This document shows positions 27,501 to 33,960 of a DNA stretch of 64,000 nucleotides, piece by piece. Origin of the DNA: DATKYQ01 sp035528415 (GTDB taxonomy: Bacteria > Myxococcota > B64-G9); contig DATKYQ010000064.1 in assembly GCA_035528415.1 (NCBI GenBank), positions 1-64,000 of the forward strand, read 5' to 3'. The position numbers were made by a program, and so were the translations under genes. The notes under the pieces are model-generated. The model did not search any database. It was given only the letters and a program-made list of their open reading frames with translations, and was not told the DNA's origin. How positions within the stretch are numbered: position 1 is the first letter of the stretch; each line of letters begins with the position of its first letter.

Positions 27501-28593
27501 CAAGTACGTGGTCGCAGACAGCGGCGACATGAACGGCCGCTTCGTCACGGGCAACATCCTGTGCTTCGAGCACGACGGCACTTTCAAGTGGGAAAGCGAG
27601 GCCTGGCACGCGCCCGAGGATGACATTGAGGACGGTTCGTCGATCGGCGTGGCCGACCTCGATCGCGATGGGCATCCCGAGATTTTCCGCTGCTCCTCGG
27701 TCTTCGATCATCGCGGCAACTTGCTCTGGGAGGGCGAGGCCGGCCGCGGAGGTGTGGGCCACGGTTGTTTCTCGGTGGCCGCCGATCTCGACGGCCAGGG
27801 CGGCATGGAACTTATTGCCGGAAACACGGCCTACCATGCCGACGGTACCGTCATGTGGCAGGCCAACAAGCCCGACGGCCTGGTGGGCATCGCCGACTTC
27901 GACCTGGACGGCAAGCCCGAGGTGCTGCTTTTCGCCAGCGGCTTCGGCGGCGGGCTATATATACTGGACGGGCTGACCGGATCGGTCAAGGCGCAGCTTT
28001 CAGATGGCGAGGTAAACGCCATCCTGCCGCCGGTCATCGCCGACATCGACGGTGCGGCTGGGCCGGAGATCGGAGTTGTCGGCACCTGTAGCGACCAGGG
28101 CGAGGACACCGAGTGTTTCTGGGGCGTCGACGTCAACGAGAGCAACCTCTCGATGAACGTCATCTGGAAGGAGATCCTGAACGACTCGACGCTCGGCGGC
28201 GGCAACACCGCTTTCGACTTCGAGGGCGACGGACCTTTCGAGGTGCTGCAGAACGATGAGACCTACGTCAACATCTACGCCGGCCTGGCGCACAACCAGA
28301 TCTACCAGGCCGAGCGCTGGTCAGTCACCGGCTGGGAGCTGCCGATAGTGGTTGACGTGGACAACGACAATCACGCAGAGATCGTAGTCATCCAGAACGG
28401 CTTTCTGGGAACCGACAAGGGTATCCTGGTGTACGGCAACGTGGACAACGACTGGGTGGCCACCAGGCGCGTTTGGAACCAGTTCGACTACCACATCACC
28501 AACATTCGCGAGAACGGCACCGTGCCGCGTTTCGAGGTGCCCAACTGGACGGTTTACAATAACTTCCTGGCCAATGAGCCGTTCTGCCAGTAA
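24580..28593 (+). CDS. Giant lipoprotein with ASH-like repeats and FG-GAP propeller
   Basis: 1337 residues from ATG 24580 with GGAGG at 24570-24574. Lipobox-like LGVGC at 23-27 predicts lipidation of Cys27. About eight immunoglobulin-like repeats of the choice-of-anchor D/ASH type follow (phrases such as LDFGPVAVG, VSSNDPD-like ends, each with an early Cys pair). Residues ~885-1337 have seven D-x-D/N-x-D/G...E motifs (AADIDGDNLPEIL, VADLDRDGHPEIF, VVDVDNDNHAEIV and four more), which fits a seven-bladed calcium-binding FG-GAP/VCBS propeller. A surface adhesion or scaffold role is inferred. Followed 37 bases later by a related lipoprotein gene. Confidence 0.85.
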   Translation: MNRTSSITKLLVVVFACLGFCTLGVGCQDEVGLGNVLPVVNLSQDWDADGTFAALPDDPGEGDYLLDFGRIVVKQRATRYISIGNAASAKADLSWKEDGIRFGEGTSPDFFLDKPPLAVLAPGQSTTFAVHYIPLEEASDMGSVVVETNDPDHSQLTISLAGEGVSPDIQVCLIDASGGAESCNDSVAPGNLGADFGMNDLGHSSTQKFLVRNLGVFTLTVAAGAGQAGVDFGSGTNLGGEFALDPVPWTGTLEPGAEKTFTITYTPYDGGADQSRIEVTSDDPDEPQVIIDLLGNGLAPKICPQPPFIVDFGSVSVGTSSQKAYRFTSCGNQILTITGLDLDSGVHGFFSFSTSVATPFDLSPGEAFDVGLTYAPTSIGAHSGKLTIHSNDPNAGEGWVDLLGKATPIPTCDINVVPTDVNFGTVSTSGFSNQTVTIQNTGDADCEISEIRGPTGSPEFSFPSAPGITSVPVGEIRQFSVQYRPTDEGTDSGSLTIVSDDPDEGEVVVTLNGAGVQPPPCDFQADPALLNFGTVPMGQDAVLSTRIWNFGSEECTLWGWDMVQGSDPSFTPGAPPFPRPDVAPGAYYEIQVTLNPQSPGTLAGTLEVRGGPDPLHQQKVYVALSGGGDAARMCLNPTTLDFGPVAVGNFMDMSFDITACGSGHLKIRQIVLDGANPDFTFAAVPGAPLTIQAGGTRTIHMRYSPSEPGADFGRVIISSNDDQLPTGAVELVGNYTGTCPSVFDCQPQALTFPSTEIGQSSYMAFVCTNHGSQPLTVVDVSLGAGSSTDFRVSAPGIPLTVQPNGELQVEVGYIPADVGTDSGNVTISSEFTAAGCDNFTLITVPLDAEGLTPDLPECIEPRVFQPTLKFGWPNGNISNPTFVQVFMTPVVINLTDDNGDGLINEEDVPDIIFNAYDTWGNMTIPAAKSMVRAVSGDDGHEIWTADDPRFRTNNETQIAAADIDGDNLPEILASKYVVADSGDMNGRFVTGNILCFEHDGTFKWESEAWHAPEDDIEDGSSIGVADLDRDGHPEIFRCSSVFDHRGNLLWEGEAGRGGVGHGCFSVAADLDGQGGMELIAGNTAYHADGTVMWQANKPDGLVGIADFDLDGKPEVLLFASGFGGGLYILDGLTGSVKAQLSDGEVNAILPPVIADIDGAAGPEIGVVGTCSDQGEDTECFWGVDVNESNLSMNVIWKEILNDSTLGGGNTAFDFEGDGPFEVLQNDETYVNIYAGLAHNQIYQAERWSVTGWELPIVVDVDNDNHAEIVVIQNGFLGTDKGILVYGNVDNDWVATRRVWNQFDYHITNIRENGTVPRFEVPNWTVYNNFLANEPFCQ

Positions 28594-28630
28594 GACTAAT
28601 TGTAAGTTTTTTAGCTTGGCGGGAGGAGCC

Positions 28631-31600
28631 ATGAGACAAGTATCGAAACTGTTTACGACGGCTGTAGTGGCGTGTGCCATGATGCTGACCTGTGGATGCG
28701 ACGATGATCGTGGGCTGCAGGAATCCGCGCCGCGGGCGGGAAGTTTCTTCGTAGGCAGCAACGATACGGCTCCCGGGCTGGACGAGTTTGACACTACGCC
28801 GGAATCCTCGGCGATCGAAATCGACTTCGGCTTGGTTGACGTGTCCAGCGTGGCCAAGCGCTATCTGTTCGTGCGCAACACCGGCCGCTCGAAGCTCCTG
28901 CTTACCGCCATACAGATGGACTCGGGCTCGAGCCCCGACTTCGTGGTTGCCTGCCTGAGCGGCGGAGTGTTTGTCTCGCCATGCCCGGCCTCGACTGCTA
29001 AGCCTTCCGAGATTGCCCCAGGCAGCGATCTGCAGATCGAGATCTCGTACGCGCCGATCGAGGTGGGCAGCGACACTGGCGGGTTCAGCCTGACTTGCAA
29101 CGCTGTAGATCACCAGACCATCACGGTGGCGCTTTCCGGGCAGGGCGTCACGCCCGAGATCCAGGTTTGCGCAAGCGATTGCACAGGCGACCAGCAGGGG
29201 GCGCAGTGCACCGCAGCCGCGGAGATCTGCAACGACGACACGGCGCCGGACGATCTGAGTGTGGATTTCGGCGATTTGGAGTTGAGCGCCAGCGTTCGCC
29301 GGGAGGTGACCATTCGCAATAACGGTGACCAGGAATTGCAAATCAACAACCTGGCAATAACCGGTGGAGATTTCAACCAGTTCTCGCTGGACCTGAACGG
29401 TAACAGCCTGCCTGGCGGGCTGTCCGCCGGCGGCCAAGTGACGATCTTCATAAGCTACGAGCCGAAATCCGGCGGAACGCACTTGAGCGCCTTGGCGATT
29501 CGCTCGAACGACGTGAACGAGAATGTAATTCAGGTGAGCCTGAACGGTCGCGGCATGGCACCGCGTCTGTGCCCCGAGCCGCTGGCGCTCGATTTCGGAA
29601 ACGTGCCCACCGGCGAGACGGGCGAGATGAGTTTTAAGATCAGCAACTGCGGCCTGCTGGACATCGATCTTACCAATGTGGCGCTCAGCCCCGATCCTCC
29701 CGATCCCGAGTTTTCGCTGCTTTCACTGCCGACTTTTACCAAGACGCTCACGCCTGGAGAGTCTTTGGATATCAATGTGCAATATCACCCCACGGACAGT
29801 GGATCGGATCACGGAGGCGTGGATCTTTTCTCGAACGATCCAGCCTCGGATCCGGGCAGCGGACTGACCGGCACCATTGCACTCTATGGTGAAAGCATTC
29901 CCCGTGAGTGTGATCTGCAGGCCACCCCCTTCGTGGTCAACTTCGGCGGAGTTGTCCAGGACACGGCCCAGACTGTCGAGTTGATCATCTCCAATCAGGG
30001 TACCGATAGTTGCACTATCGAGAACGTCGCCATCACGACAAATTCTGAAGATAACGAATTCGCCATCCTGCAAGCTCCGCCGGCCAACGAGGTCATCGAT
30101 CCCGGGGACACCCGGGTGGTCGAGATGGAGTATCACCCCATCAACCTGGGAGCCGATCACGGCCTGCTTGTGATTTACGGAAACGACAAGGACGGCCACG
30201 AGTTGCCGGTCGATCTCAACGGCGAGGGCGTCGAGACCGCCGAGTGCGACGTCGTCATCCAGCCGGCGCCGTTCGTCAACTTCGGCCTGGTGAAGCTCTA
30301 TAACACCAAGGCCATGAGTGTGACGATCTCCAACCAGGGGCTGGCGACCTGCCACCTGCAAAACGCAGAGGTGGAGCTGGTGCCCATTTTTGGCCAGGAC
30401 TTTTCGCTGACCGCTCATCCCCCCTTCCCGGCGACTCTCGGCCCGCGGGGCCAGCCGAACTCGTCGGCCGAGGTCGAGGTGACCTTCGCGCCGCAGCGCG
30501 AGTGGGGGCAGTTTGCCATCATGAGGATATACGTCGACGATCCCGACCTGGGAGACCTGGCCTGCACCGACGACACCACCGGCAACCCCATTCCCGGCCA
30601 GGCATGTCTCAACCTGACGGCAACCTCCAAGGAGTCCGAACTGGAGATCGTCCCGGCCGAACTGGACTTCGGCGTAGTCACGGTTGGCTGCAACTCGCCC
30701 ACCATGTGCGTCAACGTCTACAACCTGGGGACGGTGAATATCTCGATTGACGACATAGCGCTGGACAATCCGGCCGATCCCAACTTCGAAATCACCCAGG
30801 CGCCGATGACTTCTTTCAACCTGGCCGGCGCTGCCAGCTTCCAGGTGTGCCTACGCTACCATCCCCAGGACACCAACCCCCACCGGGCCACGTTGATCAT
30901 CAAGGCCGACGGCGACGAGGAACACACCGTGCCGCTCTTCGGCAGGGGCACCGACATCTCCGACCAGAGCGATATCTTCTACCAACCCTCGCAGGTGCGC
31001 TCGGATGTGCTTTTCGTGGTCGACTGCTCCGGTTCGATGGGTGACGACCAGCAAAACCTGGCCGACAACTTCGGGGCCTTCATCAACTGGGCCATCAACC
31101 TCGATGTCGACTTCCACCTCGGAGTGGTCGCCACCGACGTCGACAACATGAACGCCTGGAGCGGCACACCGCCGCGCCAGATAACCTCGGGAATTTTAGT
31201 CAACACGGACTCCACTCCCAAGATCATCACCAGCCAGACGCCGGACTTCATCGGCAGGTTCCAAGACAACGTGCGTCTGGGAGATAGCTGCTCGAACCAC
31301 GAGGCAGGCCTGGAGGGGGCCTGGATTGCTCTCTCCGAGCCGTTTGTCAGCGACCCCGAGGCCAACCTGGGATTCCTGCGCGAGGACGCCAAGCTGTACA
31401 TCATCATCTTGTCCGACGAACCCGATCAGTCCAAGGGCGAGCCGGATTTCTACGTCGATTTCTTCAAGTCGATCAAGGGCTACCGCAACACCGAGATGAT
31501 GGCGGTAAGCGCCATCTGCGCGGACGAGCCGCCCAACGGCCGCTACTACTATATCACCCAGGAGACGGGCGGGATATTCGAGTCGATCAACACGGCCGAC

Positions 31601-31852
31601 TGGAACACGACGCTTGAGGCGCTCGGCTTCGATGCCTTCGCCGCCATCCGCGAGTTCCCGCTCTCACGCCCGGCCGACGCCGGATCCCTTACGGTGACGA
31701 TAAACGACAACCCTGTTCCCCAAGCCTCATCGGAAGGCGGTGCCGACGGCTGGACCTACTACCCGGACACCAACACGATCTACTTCGGCGACGACTACGT
31801 GCCGGACAAAGGCGACAAGATCGAGGTGGACTACTCCGCGACTTGCATATGA
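28631..31852 (+). CDS. Giant lipoprotein with ASH-like repeats and VWA domain
   Basis: 1073 residues from ATG 28631, with GGGAGGAG upstream. N-terminal signal ends at MLTCGC, a likely lipidation site. About seven ASH/choice-of-anchor D repeats occupy ~45-780 (LDFGNVPTGETGEM, VNFGGVVQDTAQ, LDFGVVTVG). A von Willebrand A domain starts near 790 with an intact MIDAS, VDCSGSMGDD (DxSGS), so metal-dependent ligand binding is plausible. The C-terminal ~60 residues form another beta module. Architecture parallels the preceding lipoprotein but ends in VWA instead of a propeller, suggesting a pair that works at the outer surface. Stop overlaps the next start. Confidence 0.87.
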   Translation: MRQVSKLFTTAVVACAMMLTCGCDDDRGLQESAPRAGSFFVGSNDTAPGLDEFDTTPESSAIEIDFGLVDVSSVAKRYLFVRNTGRSKLLLTAIQMDSGSSPDFVVACLSGGVFVSPCPASTAKPSEIAPGSDLQIEISYAPIEVGSDTGGFSLTCNAVDHQTITVALSGQGVTPEIQVCASDCTGDQQGAQCTAAAEICNDDTAPDDLSVDFGDLELSASVRREVTIRNNGDQELQINNLAITGGDFNQFSLDLNGNSLPGGLSAGGQVTIFISYEPKSGGTHLSALAIRSNDVNENVIQVSLNGRGMAPRLCPEPLALDFGNVPTGETGEMSFKISNCGLLDIDLTNVALSPDPPDPEFSLLSLPTFTKTLTPGESLDINVQYHPTDSGSDHGGVDLFSNDPASDPGSGLTGTIALYGESIPRECDLQATPFVVNFGGVVQDTAQTVELIISNQGTDSCTIENVAITTNSEDNEFAILQAPPANEVIDPGDTRVVEMEYHPINLGADHGLLVIYGNDKDGHELPVDLNGEGVETAECDVVIQPAPFVNFGLVKLYNTKAMSVTISNQGLATCHLQNAEVELVPIFGQDFSLTAHPPFPATLGPRGQPNSSAEVEVTFAPQREWGQFAIMRIYVDDPDLGDLACTDDTTGNPIPGQACLNLTATSKESELEIVPAELDFGVVTVGCNSPTMCVNVYNLGTVNISIDDIALDNPADPNFEITQAPMTSFNLAGAASFQVCLRYHPQDTNPHRATLIIKADGDEEHTVPLFGRGTDISDQSDIFYQPSQVRSDVLFVVDCSGSMGDDQQNLADNFGAFINWAINLDVDFHLGVVATDVDNMNAWSGTPPRQITSGILVNTDSTPKIITSQTPDFIGRFQDNVRLGDSCSNHEAGLEGAWIALSEPFVSDPEANLGFLREDAKLYIIILSDEPDQSKGEPDFYVDFFKSIKGYRNTEMMAVSAICADEPPNGRYYYITQETGGIFESINTADWNTTLEALGFDAFAAIREFPLSRPADAGSLTVTINDNPVPQASSEGGADGWTYYPDTNTIYFGDDYVPDKGDKIEVDYSATCI

Positions 31853-32109
31853 TGCCGGAGTTCAAAAAGCTTCATCAGGTAATCTGCCGGACGGAAAGCC
31901 GTGAGGACGAACGGCCGCTGAAATTCAGGTTGGGCGACGACTGGATCGAAGTAGATCAAGTAATCGCGGCCTGGCTGGAGCGCGGCCCGGCCGAGGGGGC
32001 GGCGACATACAGGGTCTTCGATGTCCAGTGCGGACAAGACGTCTACAGGTTGCGCACGCCTGTCTACGGCTGGGTGTGGGAATACTGTAAAAAGTCATTT
32101 TCTGCTTGA
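31849..32109 (+). CDS. Small beta-rich protein of unknown function (DUF6504-like)
   Basis: 86 residues from ATG 31849, overlapping the lipoprotein stop by ATGA; ATG 31852 is the next codon. Pattern ERPLKFRLGDDWIEVDQVIAAWLERG then YRVFDVQCGQDVYRLRTP and WVWEY resembles small DUF6504-type proteins, by memory of the pattern only. No signal peptide. Function unknown. Confidence 0.55.
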   Translation: MMPEFKKLHQVICRTESREDERPLKFRLGDDWIEVDQVIAAWLERGPAEGAATYRVFDVQCGQDVYRLRTPVYGWVWEYCKKSFSA

Positions 32110-32134
32110 ACAAAGTGGGAAAATGTAGTACAAG
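32106..32134 (+). promoter_or_regulatory. Probable sigma70-type promoter of the cupin gene
   Basis: TTGAAC at 32106-32111 and TACAAG at 32129-32134, spacer 17 bases, each 4 of 6 to consensus. The -10 lies inside an inverted repeat (32125-32150). Predicted start near 32141, ~48 bases before the cupin start codon. Confidence 0.5.
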
Positions 32135-32150
32135 TGTGACTTGTAACTAC
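32125..32150. promoter_or_regulatory. Inverted repeat (candidate operator) over the cupin promoter -10
   Basis: Core TACAAGT-GTG-ACTTGTA (32129-32145) is a perfect 7-base inverted repeat with a 3-base centre. The flanks GTAG and ACTAC extend it to 11-12 bases per arm with one extra base on the right. It covers the -10 and the predicted transcription start, the place for a repressor site. An RNA hairpin is the alternative; no T tract follows. Confidence 0.5.
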
Positions 32151-32188
32151 CTGAAGCCTGAAGCCGAGCCAATGGAGGCAACTCGATC

Positions 32189-32515
32189 TTGGAAACCGTT
32201 CGGACCACGATCCGCAAGTTGACCCGCTGGCCGGCGAACAGGTTGCCGCCCTCTCGCAGGGATATTGAACGCACGTTGGTAGAAGAGGGTCTGCGGCCGT
32301 TCCGAATGGTCGATCCCCCTTGCACCTATTACCACACCCAGTCGCACTCCAAGTACGAGGTGCGGGTGGTGGTCAAGGGACGGATAATGATCGGCATCGA
32401 GGATGAGCAAATAGAGTTGCACTCAGGCGATCGCCTCGATCTGCCCGCCGGTACGCCCTATTGGATTCGTATCTTGAGCGATGACGGAGCCGTCTACCTG
32501 CTGGCTTCACGATAG
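32189..32515 (+). CDS. Small cupin-domain protein
   Basis: 108 residues from TTG 32189, with GGAGG at 32173-32177. A single beta-barrel cupin fold: YYHTQSHSKYEVRVVVKGRIMIGI for motif 1 (two His and Glu as possible metal ligands) and GDRLDLPAGTPYWIRI for motif 2, where the usual final His is replaced by Tyr/Trp. The N-terminal 30 residues are basic. Substrate unknown; such proteins can be isomerases, dioxygenases or ligand sensors. Its 3' end overlaps the convergent truD by 22 bases. Confidence 0.8.
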   Translation: METVRTTIRKLTRWPANRLPPSRRDIERTLVEEGLRPFRMVDPPCTYYHTQSHSKYEVRVVVKGRIMIGIEDEQIELHSGDRLDLPAGTPYWIRILSDDGAVYLLASR

Positions 32516-33525
32516 TCGAAAAATTCCGCCAGTACTGATGTGGCATAGGCGCCCGCGGGCAGGTCGAAGGATAGCTCGATGCCAGCGGGAGCGTTGGCTA
32601 CAGCGAGCCCCGCGGGCACGATTCGCAAAGGCCGCCGTGTTCCCCGGGTGAGCTTGCCGTATCTCAAAAAATCATCAGGCCCGAGGCCCGCGGACTCCAA
32701 CACTCGCGATTCCATGGCCAGCGCCTCTCCCTGCGGCGTGCGCATGTGCGGACCGAACATGGGGCCTGTGGGGTGAATCTCGAAGGCGTCCATGCGGGCC
32801 TGGTCGAGTTGGGGATCGTCGCAAGTGAATATACCCCCGCTGTCGGCCTTGACCATCACGTCGCCGGCCAAGGCGCGTCCGAACAGTTCGCGCTCGATGC
32901 GCCGGGCCAGCACGTCGTTGAACAGCGCCGATTGGGCCGCGCTGAGCAGCAGGCGCAGGGTGCGCCCCCGGCCCTGCCGGCGCTTGCCGCACAGCAGTTC
33001 GAGGCCGATCTGCTCATTGCGCCCGTCACGGCCGAAACGCTGCGGGCCGTAGTAGTTGGGAACCCCGCCGGCCAGAAGGCGTATGCTGCGGCGTTCGATT
33101 TCGGGCCAGGCGCCGGGATCGACGTCGCGGACGAGAATCCGAAAGTTGTTGCCCTTCAGGTGGCCGGTCTTGAGCTTGTTGCCGTGCAGCCCGCTCTCGA
33201 TAACCCGTGCCCCGTCGAGATCGAAACTCGACAGGTGTTCGCCCGCGGTCCGCGGAACCGAAAACCATTGCCGGGTCACTGCCCGGCGATCCTTGAGCCC
33301 GGCGGTTCCCACTTCACGAGGGGACATCCCGAGCTGATCGGCCAGCGCCTGCACCACTCGCTCGGTGGTCAGGTCGCGCTTTTCGATAAACACGAACAAG
33401 TGCTCACCCGAACCCGAGGGCAGGTAAGCCGGGATCTCCGTGACCACAAAGTCCTCGGGCTGGTTGCGAATTACGCCAGACGTCGGAGGATCGCCGAGCA
33501 GGGGAGGCCAACGAGTGGATATCAT
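32494..33525 (-). CDS. truD: tRNA pseudouridine(13) synthase TruD
   Basis: 343 residues. Converts U13 of tRNA-Glu to pseudouridine. The catalytic Asp79 is in AGLKDRRAVTRQWFS, and the TruD motifs NNFRILVRDV, VPNYYGPQRFGRDG and LSAAQSALFNDVLA are present, with GPMFGPHMRTPQGEA further on. Start ATG 33525 overlaps the yjbQ stop by ATGA, so the two are coupled. Shares its last 22 bases with the convergent cupin gene. Confidence 0.96.
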   Translation of the reverse strand: MISTRWPPLLGDPPTSGVIRNQPEDFVVTEIPAYLPSGSGEHLFVFIEKRDLTTERVVQALADQLGMSPREVGTAGLKDRRAVTRQWFSVPRTAGEHLSSFDLDGARVIESGLHGNKLKTGHLKGNNFRILVRDVDPGAWPEIERRSIRLLAGGVPNYYGPQRFGRDGRNEQIGLELLCGKRRQGRGRTLRLLLSAAQSALFNDVLARRIERELFGRALAGDVMVKADSGGIFTCDDPQLDQARMDAFEIHPTGPMFGPHMRTPQGEALAMESRVLESAGLGPDDFLRYGKLTRGTRRPLRIVPAGLAVANAPAGIELSFDLPAGAYATSVLAEFFDYREASR

Positions 33526-33944
33526 TCCGTTCCCATCATTTGCACAACCACACGGCGCTTGCGCGGGCGGTTGTCGTGATCGAGTACGATAATCTGCTGC
33601 CAGGTGCCTAAAGTCAGCGACCCGGATGTCACCGGGATGGTCAGCGAGGGGCCGCCCAGGGCGGCCCGGACGTGGGAGAAGCCGTTGCCGTCACCCCAGC
33701 GGGCGTCGTGCTTGTAGTGCTGGTCTTCGGGCGCCGCCCGGCGGACGGCTTCTTTCAGATCCGTAACGGCGCCGCTTTCGAATTCGATGGTCGAGACAGA
33801 GGCGGTGGCGCCCGGGGTGAAGACCGTGACGATGCCTTCCCGCAGTCCCTCCTCGGTGACTATCCGCTGCACCTGGGCGCTGACGTCGTTAATATCGGTA
33901 TTGCCCTTCGAACTCAGCTCGAATTCGCGACTGACACACAACAT
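33522..33944 (-). CDS. yjbQ: YjbQ family protein (UPF0047)
   Basis: 140 residues, the usual length. Signatures: GIVTVFTPGATASVSTIEFE, DGNGFSHVRAALGGPSLTIPV, GTWQQIIVLDHDNRPRKRRVVVQMMG. Family members have weak thiamine-phosphate synthase activity in E. coli, but the physiological role is unsettled. Lies 16 bases after the membrane-protein gene and overlaps truD. Confidence 0.94.
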   Translation of the reverse strand: MLCVSREFELSSKGNTDINDVSAQVQRIVTEEGLREGIVTVFTPGATASVSTIEFESGAVTDLKEAVRRAAPEDQHYKHDARWGDGNGFSHVRAALGGPSLTIPVTSGSLTLGTWQQIIVLDHDNRPRKRRVVVQMMGTE

Positions 33945-33960
33945 CTCGAACCTCCCACGA

